Of a stretch of 64,000 bases of DNA, positions 52,425-61,335 are shown in pieces. The stretch's first letter is position 1. Each line of letters opens with the position of its first letter. Below the pieces are notes generated by a model. The model was not told where the DNA came from. It saw only the letters and a list, made by a program, of their open reading frames with translations, and did not search any database. The stretch covers positions 1 to 64,000 of the forward strand of contig JAJEGJ010000008.1 in the NCBI GenBank assembly GCA_022819905.1. Reading direction: 5' to 3'. The DNA comes from Alphaproteobacteria bacterium. GTDB taxonomy: Bacteria > Pseudomonadota > Alphaproteobacteria > TMED109. The translations under genes and the position numbers were made by a program.

Positions 52425-53467
52425 TAGTTCGCCCTGGAGTTGACCGCGATCTGCCCGCGCGCCTTGCGTACCAGCGCCGCCCCGTCGATACCCTGCGAAG
52501 AGACCTCCTCTATCCACCGGTCAACCACCGGAGCGAGCGCAGTTCGGAAGGCCTGGGTTTCCTCTTCGCCCAGCGTGACGTGGGTGTTGCCCTGGTCGGT
52601 CGCGAACTTGATCCCGAAATCGTCGGTCGTACGCCAGATCCGACCCACCTCGCCCCACCAGTCGCGGCTGGATGCGTCCCGGAAGGCCTGCTGGATGTCC
52701 TCCGGCAGCTGGTCCCACCGTCGCTTGTTCATCGAGACCTGGAAGACGACCGTGCCGAAGCGTTCCTTCTCGATGCCCTCGATCTGGTAATCGGTCTGCT
52801 CGTGGATTTTCAGCGGTGGAATGATCTCCCAGGGAATGAGCGCCCCGTCGACCACGCCCTTCTGCAGTGACGGCGGCAGGTCCGGGACCGGCATCGCCAC
52901 GGGAATCGCGCCGAGCGCCTCGATGATCCAGACGCCCGTACGAGAGGGAATGCGGAGCTTCGTGCCGGCCAGATCGTTGGGTCGGCGAACCGGCATGTCC
53001 CGCATGTGGATGCCCATGCCCGCGTGGACATGCAGGAACATCACTTCGACGCCTTTGTACTCCGTGGCCAGGTCACTCTCGAACAGGTCGTGGAGCGCGA
53101 GGTTCGTGGCTACCGGATCATTCTTGAAGACCGTCGGAAGCCCGAAGACTTCAGAACGCGGGAACGAACCGGGGGTATAGCCGTTGACGGTCCAGACCAG
53201 ATCCACGACGCCATCGCGCACTTGCTGGATGAGCTCGGGCGGGCGGCCGCCGAGGGTCATCGCCGGAAAGATCTCGATCTTCACGCGGCCACCGGATCGT
53301 TCCTCTACTGCCCTTGCCCACGGCTCCAGCATTTCCGTCTGTGCCGGTGCCTTTGCGCCGAGAAAGTGATGCAGCTTGAAGGTGTAATCCTGCGCCTGGG
53401 CCGCCACGGATATGGTCAGGGCGGCGCCGGCGACGAGCGCCGACTTGCGCAGACCTGGATGCATCAT
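52424..53467 (-). CDS. TRAP transporter substrate-binding protein (DctP-type)
   Basis: The 347-residue periplasmic protein has a signal peptide (SALVAGAALTISVAAQAQ). It has YTFKLHHFLGAKAPAQTEMLEPWARAVEERSGGRVKIEIFPAMTLGGRPPELIQQVRDGVVDLVW and RRPNDLAGTKLRIPSRTGVWIIEALGAIPVAMPVPDLPPSLQKGVVDGAL, the conserved arginine (R in LRIPSR) and the rest of the DctP fold. It resembles DctP proteins for aromatic or keto acids. A dyad lies 27 bases upstream of its ATG 53467. Confidence 0.9.
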   Translation of the reverse strand: MMHPGLRKSALVAGAALTISVAAQAQDYTFKLHHFLGAKAPAQTEMLEPWARAVEERSGGRVKIEIFPAMTLGGRPPELIQQVRDGVVDLVWTVNGYTPGSFPRSEVFGLPTVFKNDPVATNLALHDLFESDLATEYKGVEVMFLHVHAGMGIHMRDMPVRRPNDLAGTKLRIPSRTGVWIIEALGAIPVAMPVPDLPPSLQKGVVDGALIPWEIIPPLKIHEQTDYQIEGIEKERFGTVVFQVSMNKRRWDQLPEDIQQAFRDASSRDWWGEVGRIWRTTDDFGIKFATDQGNTHVTLGEEETQAFRTALAPVVDRWIEEVSSQGIDGAALVRKARGQIAVNSRAN

Positions 53468-53494
53468 CTTGCCTCGCAACGCGTGTGGACGGTG

Positions 53495-53510
53495 CCAATG
53501 ATCTTATTGG
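53495..53510. promoter_or_regulatory. Inverted repeat upstream of the DctP gene
   Basis: CCAAT-GATCTT-ATTGG is a perfect 5-base inverted repeat with a 6-base centre, 28 to 43 bases upstream of the binding-protein start. It could be an operator for the TRAP genes. Confidence 0.35.
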
Positions 53511-53743
53511 AACCCTCTGCAAGGGCGTGAACCGAAACTTCCTGACGTCGGGGGAACCCACGCCCGCCGGCCAGAGATGCCGCGACACCAACGACGACGT
53601 CAAGCAACCGGGCATCGTGAGTGCCCGCGCGACCGAAAGCAGGCATCTCAGCCGGATTGTGGCGGCACGTGACGGGTCAATACCTTCAAGCTGCCTAGCG
53701 TCCCTTGTGATTCTCGGGTCGGGGCGGACAGGGTGGCATCGCC

Positions 53744-53771
53744 TTGTCGACAACCCTCCGCCGTATATCCT
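53744..53771 (+). promoter_or_regulatory. Promoter of the tRNA-Pro/tRNA-Gln pair
   Basis: TTGTCG (53744-53749) and TATCCT (53766-53771), spaced 16 bases, end 16 bases before the first base of tRNA-Pro. The distance is right for a tRNA promoter. Confidence 0.5.
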
Positions 53772-53787
53772 GCACGCACGATCGTGG

Positions 53788-53865
53788 CGGAGCGTGGCGC
53801 AGCCTGGTTAGCGCACTTGTCTGGGGGACAAGGGGTCGCCGGTTCAAATCCGGCCGCTCCGACCA
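53788..53865 (+). tRNA. tRNA-Pro (anticodon GGG)
   Basis: The sequence folds into a full cloverleaf: acceptor CGGAGCG/CGCTCCG, D-arm GCGC-AGCCTGGTTA-GCGC, anticodon stem CTTGT/ACAAG with loop CTGGGGG (anticodon GGG), T-arm GCCGG-TTCAAAT-CCGGC, discriminator A and encoded CCA. A spurious reverse-strand protein often called from this gene should be ignored. Confidence 0.95.
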
Positions 53866-53884
53866 TGTTTGGCGTCCCGGTTGT

Positions 53885-53958
53885 TGGGCGGTCGTCTAAT
53901 GGTAGGACGGCGGGTTTTGGTCCCGTAAATGTTGGTTCGAGTCCAGCCCGCCCAGCCA
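53885..53958 (+). tRNA. tRNA-Gln (anticodon TTG)
   Basis: Acceptor TGGGCGG/CCGCCCA, D-arm with CTAATGGTAG, anticodon loop TTTTGGT (anticodon TTG), T-arm ending GGTTCGAGTCC and discriminator G with encoded CCA form a complete tRNA-Gln. It lies 19 bases after tRNA-Pro and probably shares its transcript. Confidence 0.93.
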
Positions 53959-54078
53959 GCAACATGCCGCTGCCGGCGGCACGGACCTCGCATGCACGGC
54001 GGCTCCACAAGCTGCGCGCTCCAACGTATGCTGACGGTCGGACGTCTCGATCCAGATTGGTACCCGTGAGCGCGCGGC

Positions 54079-54106
54079 TTGCGGGCGTTATATACGTTGG
54101 TATATA
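54079..54106 (+). promoter_or_regulatory. ModE-like dyad and promoter before moaA
   Basis: A perfect inverted repeat TATATAC-GTTG-GTATATA occupies 54089-54106. The left arm extends to CGTTATATA, the half-site of the E. coli ModE consensus. TTGCGG (54079-54084) and TATATA (54101-54106), spaced 16, could be the promoter, with the dyad covering it. In E. coli ModE controls moa expression, so molybdate-dependent control is plausible. Confidence 0.5.
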
Positions 54107-54134
54107 GGTAAAGGGTTCACGCCCGGAGTCATCT

Positions 54135-55160
54135 ATGCCCACTGGTCTCACCATGCCCGGGGTCGCCCCCGTGGTCGACCCGTACGGTCGCGGTATCACC
54201 TACCTCCGGGTATCGGTGACGGATCGTTGCGATTTTCGCTGTGTGTACTGCATGGCGGAAGACATGACGTTCCTCCCGAAGAAGGACGTGCTGTCGCTCG
54301 ACGAAATCCGGCGACTGTGCGGCGTCTTCGTGTCGCTCGGCGTGCGCAAGCTGCGCCTGACCGGTGGCGAACCGCTCGTGCGGAAGAACGTGATGCAGCT
54401 CTTCGACGAGCTGGGCGCAATGCTGGGCGACGGCGGTCTCGAAGAGCTCACGCTCACCACGAACGGTTCCCAGCTCCGGCGCCATGCTGGGGCCCTCCAC
54501 GCCGCCGGGGTTCGCCGGGTGAATGTCTCCCTGGACACACTTGACCCCGACCGGTTCGGCGAGATTACTCGATGGGGCCGTCTCGACCGGGTTCTCGACG
54601 GCATCGAGGCAGCCACGGAAGCGGGCCTGCACGTCAAGATCAACACCGTGGCGCTGAAGGGCGTCAACGAGGACGAAATCCCGGCGATGCTGGAGTGGTG
54701 CCACCATCGGGGGTTCGACTTCACGCTGATCGAGACGATGCCGATGGGTGATATCACCGGCGACCGGACCGACCAGTACCTGCCCCTGTCGATGGTGCGG
54801 GCTCGGTTGCGCGACATTTACGGCCTTGAAGAGATCGACTACCGGACCGGGGGACCGGCCCGTTATTTCCGGGCCGTGCGGACCGGGGGGCGGGTTGGCT
54901 TCATCACCCCGATGACCCACAATTTCTGCGAATCGTGCAACCGCGTTCGCCTGACGTGCACCGGGACGCTCTACATGTGCCTTGGGCAGGAAGACAGCGC
55001 CGATCTGCGCCAGGTCCTTCGCGCTACCGACGACGACGACGTGCTGCGCGCCGCCGTCACCGAGGCGATCGGCCGCAAGCCGCGGGGCCACGACTTCGTC
55101 ATCAGCCGTCGCGAGCGCACCCCCTCCGTTTCCCGTCACATGAGCGTAACCGGCGGCTAG
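54135..55160 (+). CDS. moaA: GTP 3',8-cyclase MoaA
   Basis: MoaA is a radical SAM enzyme that converts GTP to a cyclic intermediate of molybdenum cofactor synthesis. The 341-residue protein has the N-terminal cluster C32, C36, C39 in [13 protein letters not shown] and the second cluster C265, C268, C282 in [13 protein letters not shown]...[27 protein letters not shown] and the C-terminal GG of MSVTGG are also as expected. MoaC and the other Moa proteins are elsewhere. nadK follows 37 bases later. Confidence 0.95.
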   Translation: MPTGLTMPGVAPVVDPYGRGITYLRVSVTDRCDFRCVYCMAEDMTFLPKKDVLSLDEIRRLCGVFVSLGVRKLRLTGGEPLVRKNVMQLFDELGAMLGDGGLEELTLTTNGSQLRRHAGALHAAGVRRVNVSLDTLDPDRFGEITRWGRLDRVLDGIEAATEAGLHVKINTVALKGVNEDEIPAMLEWCHHRGFDFTLIETMPMGDITGDRTDQYLPLSMVRARLRDIYGLEEIDYRTGGPARYFRAVRTGGRVGFITPMTHNFCESCNRVRLTCTGTLYMCLGQEDSADLRQVLRATDDDDVLRAAVTEAIGRKPRGHDFVISRRERTPSVSRHMSVTGG

Positions 55161-55196
55161 AGCCAAGTCGGCGCCGCGCCGTTACCCTTCCCCGCC

Positions 55197-55961
55197 ATGT
55201 CCGTTCCCATCGCGTTTGTCGCGGCCTCGACCGACGACGCCCAGTCGGCCTTGCGCACGCTGAGCCGCCGATACGACCACGTACCTCCGGCCGAAGCGAG
55301 CGTCGTCGTCGTCCTGGGCGGCGACGGGATGATGCTGAACGCGCTGTCGCAGTGGGGCCCCATGGGCAAACGGATCTACGGCATGAACCGGGGGACGGTT
55401 GGCTTCCTGATGAATCGCTACCGTGAGGAGGGCCTCGGTGCCCGCCTGGACGCGGCCCAGCCCGCCGTCATCCATCCGCTGCGCATGGATGCGGTCACCG
55501 CCGCCGGCGAGCGCCACACGGGGCTCGCGATCAACGAAGTCTCCCTGCTCCGCCAGACCCGGATGACAGCCCGCATCCGGATTCTGGTGGACGACCGCGA
55601 ACGCCTTGCTGCGCTTTCCTGCGACGGCGTGCTGGTGTCCACGCCGGCGGGCAGCACGGCCTACAACCTGTCCGCCCAAGGGCCGATCCTGCCGCTCGGG
55701 ACCCCGCTGCTTGCACTGACTCCGATCTGTCCGTTCAGGCCGCGGCGGTGGCGCGGCGCGCTGCTTCCCGAGCCGGCCACGGTCACCTTTGACGTACTGG
55801 AGTCGGAGAAGCGGCCCGTCAGTGCATCGGCGAGTGAACTCGAGGTGCGGCATGTCCGCCAGGTCACTGTGACCGCGGACAGGTCGACGGAACTGACTCT
55901 TCTGTTCGACCCCGAGCATCACCTCGAGGAGCGGATTCTCGCCGAACAGTTCATCCCCTGA
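55197..55961 (+). CDS. nadK: NAD kinase
   Basis: The 254-residue enzyme phosphorylates NAD to NADP. It has [15 protein letters not shown] with the GGDG nucleotide motif, [23 protein letters not shown] with the NE motif, and [25 protein letters not shown]. Length is typical for proteobacteria. Its end is separated by six bases from the convergent GCS2 ligase gene. Confidence 0.94.
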   Translation: MSVPIAFVAASTDDAQSALRTLSRRYDHVPPAEASVVVVLGGDGMMLNALSQWGPMGKRIYGMNRGTVGFLMNRYREEGLGARLDAAQPAVIHPLRMDAVTAAGERHTGLAINEVSLLRQTRMTARIRILVDDRERLAALSCDGVLVSTPAGSTAYNLSAQGPILPLGTPLLALTPICPFRPRRWRGALLPEPATVTFDVLESEKRPVSASASELEVRHVRQVTVTADRSTELTLLFDPEHHLEERILAEQFIP

Positions 55962-55967
55962 CGAACT

Positions 55968-57122
55968 TCAGGACTCGGAATCGGCCTCCGCGCCTCGGCG
56001 GGTCTCGGTCACGATGAGCTGTGCCACCGAGCGGAGCGCCTCCTCGATCCCTGCCCCGTCAAGGCGGCACAGCCGAAAGTGGTCAAGCTGGCGATCGGCG
56101 CTGCTGCCTTCGCGAACGATGTTTCGCACGTGCGCCACTTCGTTTTCACAGTCGAGCGCCGCCGCGTCTGCCGACAACATGTCCAGCAGTTCGTCGACGT
56201 AATCCATGAGGTCAACGCGGGTACCGGACTCGAAGTCGGCCAGGAACGCCACCACGCCGTATCGCTGCGCCAGCCATCGGTTCTGCTGGATGATCTCGGG
56301 CGGGGGATCGACCGGCAGCGGCCCTGTACGGACGGCATCCAGGAGGTGCCGGACCAGACAGGTGTAGAGCGCCACGATCGATATGCCATCGTCGACGTCG
56401 GGACACACGTCGGCGATTCGGAGTTCCAGCGTCGGGAACCGGACCGAAGGACGGAGGTCCCACCAGATCTCCGAACCATCCCTCACGAAATCGAGGCGAC
56501 GGTAGTTGTCGACGATCCGATCGTAGTCCGCCCAGGACGAGAGAACCGGCGGCATGCCCGACCGGGGCAGCGCTGCCATGAGATTCATGCGGGACGACTT
56601 GAATCCCGTGACATGGCCGCCGCTGAACGGAGACGATCCGGACAGCGTCAGGAAGAGCGGGAGATAGCTGCGCATCGCCGTCATCACCCGGACGCGTTCA
56701 TCCGGCGTCCCGAAACCCGCGTGCACGTGCATCCCGCTTGCCAGCAGCTGCCGGATCACCGACTGGTACATGACCGCAAACTCCCGGTAGCGGTCCCGAG
56801 GCGTGACCGCCTGCGTCTCCCAGGCGGCAAACGGGTGCGTCGAGGAGGCCATCAGGCCGATTCCGTATTGGTCCGTGAGTTCCAGTACCGACCGCCGGAT
56901 GGCCACGATGGCCTCCCGGACCTCCGAAACGGAATGGCAGACGAGCGAATTCAGCTCGATCTGGGAGCGCAGGAGTTCCGGCACCGCCCGACACATGCCA
57001 TCGAGCTCGGAGAAAGCCTTGAGCAGGCCGGGGTCCGGGTCCGCCACCAAATCGAGCGTCTCGCGGTCAACAAGAAAGAACTCCTCCTCGATACCGAGCG
57101 TGATCTCGGAGCCGGTGCTCAC
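55968..57122 (-). CDS. GCS2-family carboxylate-amine ligase (YbdK-type)
   Basis: The 384-residue protein resembles YbdK, a weak glutamate-cysteine ligase family. It starts ITLGIEEEFFLVDRETLDLV with the conserved EEE, then QIELNSLVCHSVSEVREAI, GLMASSTHPFAAWETQ, SGMHVHAGFGTPDERVRV and LRPSVRFPTLELRIADVCPDVDD. The start is GTG overlapping the mnmA stop (GTGA). The natural substrate is uncertain. Confidence 0.88.
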   Translation of the reverse strand: MSTGSEITLGIEEEFFLVDRETLDLVADPDPGLLKAFSELDGMCRAVPELLRSQIELNSLVCHSVSEVREAIVAIRRSVLELTDQYGIGLMASSTHPFAAWETQAVTPRDRYREFAVMYQSVIRQLLASGMHVHAGFGTPDERVRVMTAMRSYLPLFLTLSGSSPFSGGHVTGFKSSRMNLMAALPRSGMPPVLSSWADYDRIVDNYRRLDFVRDGSEIWWDLRPSVRFPTLELRIADVCPDVDDGISIVALYTCLVRHLLDAVRTGPLPVDPPPEIIQQNRWLAQRYGVVAFLADFESGTRVDLMDYVDELLDMLSADAAALDCENEVAHVRNIVREGSSADRQLDHFRLCRLDGAGIEEALRSVAQLIVTETRRGAEADSES

Positions 57123-58252
57123 GACGCACGGCCCTCATCCCATTCCCTCGCCCGCGGCCAGCTGGATCTCGGTTCGATCCAACCTCCCCCCAGAACCCGT
57201 GAGCCTCGGTAGAACACCGCCGCCTGACCCGGAGCGACTGCCGGTTCGGGAGACTGGAACGACACCTCCGCCCGGCCCCCGGCCAACAGCCGGACGCGAC
57301 CGCGAGTACCTCGATGGGTGGAACGCACCCGCAGCTGCACGTCGCTCAGCTCGGTTCCGGCCTCCGACGACTCGTCCGCGAGCCAGTTCACGTCGCGGAC
57401 CGAAATGACGGACACCCCGAGCGACTCCTTGGGACCCACGACCACGCGCCGTTCAGTAGCGTCGATTCGGACCACGTAGATGGGCTGACCCGCGTCGGTG
57501 ACCCCGAGACCGCGCCGCTGGCCGACCGTGAATCCAGTGATCCCGGCGTGCGTGCCCAGCACGCGGCCATCGATGTGCACGATGTCTCCCGCCGCAGCGG
57601 TATCCGGGCGCAGGCTGCGTACGATGTCGCGATAGTTGCCGTCAGGGACAAAACAGATGTCCTGGCTCTCCGGCTTCTCGGCCACGCCGACACCGGCCCG
57701 AGCCGCGGCCCGGCGCGTTTGTTCCTTGGAAAACCCCCCCAAGGGAAAGCGAAGCCGTTCGAGCTGTGTGCGGCCGGTGGCAAACAGGAAGTAGCTCTGG
57801 TCCTTTGACGCGTCGGCGGCCCGGTGGAGTTCGGGACCGCGCGCGCCCTCAACCCGCCTGACGTAGTGACCGGTCGCCATCCAGTCGGCGTCAAGCTCCA
57901 TCGCCGTATCCAGCAGGTCACGGAACTTCACCCGCTGATTGCAGAGAATGCACGGCACGGGTGTCACGCCTTCGGCGTACCGGTCAGCGAAGTCCTGCAT
58001 CACGCTGTCCTGAAACCGCTTCTCGTAGTCGAGCACGTAGTGCGGGATGCCAAGATGGTCGGCCACGCGACGCGCGTCGTACACGTCCTGGCCGGCGCAG
58101 CATGTCTTCGTACCGGCACTGCGGCTTCCCCGGCCGTACAGGTGCAGCGTAATGCCGACGACTTCGTGTCCCGCATCATGCAGCAGCGCCGCCACGACCG
58201 AGCTGTCAACGCCACCGGACATTGCGACGACGACGCGGGAGCGGCGGTTCAT
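57119..58252 (-). CDS. mnmA: tRNA-specific 2-thiouridylase MnmA
   Basis: The 377-residue enzyme makes 2-thiouridine at position 34 of tRNAs for Lys, Glu and Gln. The PP-loop SGGVDSS is at 12-18, cysteines in GTKTCCAGQ (51-52), the catalytic pair C104 (ILCNQRVKF) and C199 (SQDICFVPDGNYRDI). The ATG at 58252 overlaps the stop of the upstream dehalogenase homologue. Also notable is that C101 precedes C104 (PCILC). A longer frame to 58825 exists but upstream sequence is antisense to the dehalogenase gene. Confidence 0.93.
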   Translation of the reverse strand: MNRRSRVVVAMSGGVDSSVVAALLHDAGHEVVGITLHLYGRGSRSAGTKTCCAGQDVYDARRVADHLGIPHYVLDYEKRFQDSVMQDFADRYAEGVTPVPCILCNQRVKFRDLLDTAMELDADWMATGHYVRRVEGARGPELHRAADASKDQSYFLFATGRTQLERLRFPLGGFSKEQTRRAAARAGVGVAEKPESQDICFVPDGNYRDIVRSLRPDTAAAGDIVHIDGRVLGTHAGITGFTVGQRRGLGVTDAGQPIYVVRIDATERRVVVGPKESLGVSVISVRDVNWLADESSEAGTELSDVQLRVRSTHRGTRGRVRLLAGGRAEVSFQSPEPAVAPGQAAVFYRGSRVLGGGWIEPRSSWPRAREWDEGRAS

Positions 58253-59214
58253 GCCGCGTGTCCGCTGGTGGACTTCTCGGCCATCCGCCGGCTGTGGAGC
58301 GCCTGCACCTCTGCGATCAGGTCGGGCGTGAAATCGGCACCCCACTCCGGCACGAAATGGCCAGCGTTGCCAATGGCCACCGGCGTGCCAAGTCCACGAA
58401 TCCGCCCGGCCAACGCGCGCATGGCGTCGGCAGGAATGATCGGATCGCGCATACCGGCGAGCAGCATCGCGAAGCCATCGAAGGTCTCGCTCCACCAGGT
58501 TTCCGCTGTCTGCGCCAACTCTGCACCCGGGTCCTTCTGCGACGTCGGGAAGAGCCGCGGCAGCGCCATGAGTGCCGCCTTGTACGAGGCGTCCGGAAAG
58601 GGCGCCTGATAGGCGTTGCACTGGGCGAGCGTCAAAATCCGGTTGGTCCGGGCCATCAACGACCGCACGTTCAGATCGGGCTCCGAGCGGGCGGTGGCCA
58701 GCCAGTTGTGATATCCGCCGGGAAGCGGCCGGGCTCCCGTGGCCAGCCACGTGTTGAAGCACACCAGACCGACGAACCGCTCCGGCATCGTGTGCGGGAT
58801 CGTCAGGCCGAGCGTGCCGCCCCATTCGTGCACGACCAGGACGATTTCGCGCAGGTCGAGACGCTCGATCAGGTCGATCAGACTGGAGCGGAGCCCGTCG
58901 AACGAATAGGCCGCGGGATCCGCGGGCTTGTCGGACCGACCGAACCCCGGCAGGTCCGGAGCGACCACCCGGTGCCCCTGCCCCACGATTTCAGGAATGA
59001 TGTGTCGATAGAGATACGCCCACGTCGGATGGCCATGCAGCAGCAGGAACGTGAGCGCGTCGGAGGATCCGGCCCCTCCCTCGTCCACGTAATGCATGCG
59101 GACCGGCCCGCAGCCGTCAAAGCCCGGCACGGCCTCGAGATAGTGCGGCGAGAACGGCCAGCCAGGGAGGTCCCGAAACCGGTCGTCCGCGGTGCGGAGG
59201 ACCTCTATGGCCAT
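58249..59214 (-). CDS. Haloalkane dehalogenase (DhlA-like) homologue with altered nucleophile
   Basis: The 321-residue alpha/beta hydrolase aligns along its length with DhlA: LLLHGHPTWAYLYRHIIPEI (57-76; DhlA has HGEPTW), VVAPDLPGFGRSDKP, NAYQAPFPDASYKAALMALP, and GMRDPIIPADAM with the acid D257, GNAGHFVPEWG with H286. The nucleophile elbow reads VVHEWGG: E130 in place of the Asp that attacks the halocarbon carbon in DhlA (D124), with W131 as the halide-binding tryptophan. The codon is GAA, so this is a real change. Substrate is unknown. ATGA overlap with mnmA. Confidence 0.85.
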   Translation of the reverse strand: MAIEVLRTADDRFRDLPGWPFSPHYLEAVPGFDGCGPVRMHYVDEGGAGSSDALTFLLLHGHPTWAYLYRHIIPEIVGQGHRVVAPDLPGFGRSDKPADPAAYSFDGLRSSLIDLIERLDLREIVLVVHEWGGTLGLTIPHTMPERFVGLVCFNTWLATGARPLPGGYHNWLATARSEPDLNVRSLMARTNRILTLAQCNAYQAPFPDASYKAALMALPRLFPTSQKDPGAELAQTAETWWSETFDGFAMLLAGMRDPIIPADAMRALAGRIRGLGTPVAIGNAGHFVPEWGADFTPDLIAEVQALHSRRMAEKSTSGHAA

Positions 59215-59302
59215 CGTCGCGACGACCCTGCCCGCGGCTGCCGCTCCGTCGGGACCGCGGGTCCGGTCCGGAGCGGCAGGCGGCTCTCGACCCTCGTAAG
59301 GC

Positions 59303-60670
59303 TCAGTCGAGGAGGACGCCAGGCAACCACAGAGCGATCTCCGGGAAGCCGATGACAAACCCGAGGCCCACCAGCTGCAGCGCAACGAACGGAATGATGC
59401 CGCGGTAGACCATCTGGATCTTGACGCTCGGTGGCGCCACCCCCTTCAGATAGAAGAGCGCGAACCCGAACGGTGGCGTCAGGAACGACGTCTGCAAGTT
59501 CACGGCAATCAGCACGGCAACCCACGGGATCACCAGTCCGGCCGCAACGTGCGTCCCGAAGTCCAGCGTCTCCATGATCGGGGCGAACAGCGGCAGCACG
59601 ATCAGCGTGATCTCGACCCAGTCGAAGAAGAAGCCCAGCAGGAACACCATCCCCATCATCAGGAACAGGATGCCCCACGACCCGAGCCCCATGTGCTCGA
59701 CGAACGCGTGGATCAGGTCGTCTCCGCCCAGCGACCGGAAGACGTACGAAAACGCGGTCGCCCCGATGAAGATCCCGAAGATCATGGCGCAGGTCAGGCC
59801 GGTCCGCCCGACCACATCTTTCAGGACCGCCCTCGACAGCCGACGGTTGAACACCGCCAGGATGATGGAACCCAGCGCGCCAACCCCGGCGGCCTCCGTC
59901 GGTGTCGCGAAACCGGCAAAGATCGAGCCCAACACCAGGAAGATCAGGAAGATCGGCGGGATGAATGACCGCAGCACCATCCGCAGCAGTTCCGCCTGGC
60001 TTTCCGGACCTTCCGACGCCGGCAGCGGCGGCGCCAGCGTCGGATTGAGGCGCGTGCGGAAGAACAGATAGACGATGTACAGCGAGGCCAGGACCAGACC
60101 CGGGAAGACGGCTGCCACGAACAGCGTTCCAACCGAAATCGACAGCAGGTCCGCCATGATCACCAGCATGATCGACGGAGGAATGAGAATTCCCAGCGTC
60201 CCCGAAGCGCTGATGGTGCCCGTGGCCAGTGACGGGTGGTATTGGCGCTCGAGCATCACCGGCAGCGCGAGCAACGTCATCATCACGACCGAAGCGCCGA
60301 TAATGCCGGTGGTGGCGGCCATGATGGTGCCCATGATCGTCACGGACATCGCCAGCCCGCCGGGCACGCGGCGGAGCAGGACCTGCAGGCAGTGCAGGAG
60401 GTCGTTGGCGACCCCGGACCGCTCCAGCATCGTGCCCATGAAAATGAACATCGGCACGGCGACGAGGATCAGGTTCTCGCAGACACCGCCCCAGATTCGG
60501 GAAATGATGTTGAAGAACTCGATGAACGAAAACACGTCGGCCGCAAGGCCGAGGAAGCCGGAACCGAGGGCCACGCCGCCCAGCACGAACGCAACCGGAA
60601 ACCCGCTGAACAGGAGCGATGCCAGCGCCAGGAACATCAGGACCGGCATCAGGGTGATGAGTGTGTCCAT
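59303..60670 (-). CDS. TRAP transporter large permease (DctM-type)
   Basis: The 455-residue subunit has about 12 hydrophobic segments, MTLITLMPVLMFLALASLLFSGFP at the start, ILVAVPMFIFMGTMLERSGVAND, IMGTIMAATTGIIGASVVMMTLLALPVML, GTLGILIPPSIMLVIMADL, ATPTEAAGVGALGSI and TSFLTPPFGFALFYLKGVAPPS. ATG 60670 shares its first base with the DctQ stop (TAATG). The sequence resembles the mannitol/chloroaromatic-type branch. No binding protein gene was found nearby. Confidence 0.9.
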   Translation of the reverse strand: MDTLITLMPVLMFLALASLLFSGFPVAFVLGGVALGSGFLGLAADVFSFIEFFNIISRIWGGVCENLILVAVPMFIFMGTMLERSGVANDLLHCLQVLLRRVPGGLAMSVTIMGTIMAATTGIIGASVVMMTLLALPVMLERQYHPSLATGTISASGTLGILIPPSIMLVIMADLLSISVGTLFVAAVFPGLVLASLYIVYLFFRTRLNPTLAPPLPASEGPESQAELLRMVLRSFIPPIFLIFLVLGSIFAGFATPTEAAGVGALGSIILAVFNRRLSRAVLKDVVGRTGLTCAMIFGIFIGATAFSYVFRSLGGDDLIHAFVEHMGLGSWGILFLMMGMVFLLGFFFDWVEITLIVLPLFAPIMETLDFGTHVAAGLVIPWVAVLIAVNLQTSFLTPPFGFALFYLKGVAPPSVKIQMVYRGIIPFVALQLVGLGFVIGFPEIALWLPGVLLD

Positions 60671-61335
60671 TACTGCTCTCCCCTGATGGCCTGTGCTTCC
60701 TGGGCGGCCGCCGCACGGAGTTCCTCTTCCGGATTGCGGAGTTCGGGAAGCGACTTGGACAGTTCAAGCGCGGCCGCCGTCTGGCCGGTCTCGAGCAGCA
60801 TGAGGTATGCGAGGTTCCTGAGAAGGACTGCCACGCCCGCAGCGAGCAGCAACAGCATTCCAAATGGCACGAACGACTTGATGATCCATCGATGGGACAG
60901 ACCGGTAAGGGCAGACGACACCTCATCCATGCTGAACGACCGCTGGGCGAAGTCGAGACCGAACCAGATCACGAGCGCGGCGTATGGAATCAGGAACAGC
61001 GTGATGCCGGTGACTTCGAGCCGGGCCTTCCAGAGCTGAGAAAACCGTTCACGGACGACCTCGATCCGGACATGGGAGTTCCGCAAATAGCCGAAGCCCA
61101 GCGCCAGCAGGAACAACGCCGCATGGAGGTGCCATTCCATCTCCTGCAGTTTTGTCGAGCCGAGCACCAGGAAACGGCGTGTCACGATGTCAAAGATGAT
61201 GATGAAGATCAGGGGAATCGCCAGCCAAGACCCAACCATCCCGGCGAAGGTAAGCCCCCGGTCGAGTGCGCGGCTGAAGCGCACCAGCGGATGTCGCTCC
61301 GGCGCCTGGACGCTCCCAGAATTGTCCATGGACAT
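60670..61335 (-). CDS. TRAP transporter small permease (DctQ-type)
   Basis: The 221-residue protein is larger than usual DctQ. It has four helices: FAGMVGSWLAIPLIFIIIFDIVTRRFLVLG, LHAALFLLALGFGYLRN, VTGITLFLIPYAALVIWFGLDFAQ and FVPFGMLLLLAAGVAVLLRNLAYLML, then a C-terminal acidic tail. AAGGAGA lies about ten bases before ATG 61335. No DctP-type gene is present upstream or downstream in the window. Confidence 0.85.
   Translation of the reverse strand: MSMDNSGSVQAPERHPLVRFSRALDRGLTFAGMVGSWLAIPLIFIIIFDIVTRRFLVLGSTKLQEMEWHLHAALFLLALGFGYLRNSHVRIEVVRERFSQLWKARLEVTGITLFLIPYAALVIWFGLDFAQRSFSMDEVSSALTGLSHRWIIKSFVPFGMLLLLAAGVAVLLRNLAYLMLLETGQTAAALELSKSLPELRNPEEELRAAAAQEAQAIRGEQ

Noticed and set aside
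53648-54199. Minus-strand frame containing the phrase GAAGFEPATPCPPDKCANQAA
   Set aside because: This is the well-known spurious translation of the reverse strand of tRNA-Pro and tRNA-Gln, not a protein.
59205-60926. Minus-strand frame of 573 codons in another frame of the TRAP permease
   Set aside because: It is a frame-shifted shadow of the DctM gene, rich in Arg and Gly, with no membrane pattern.
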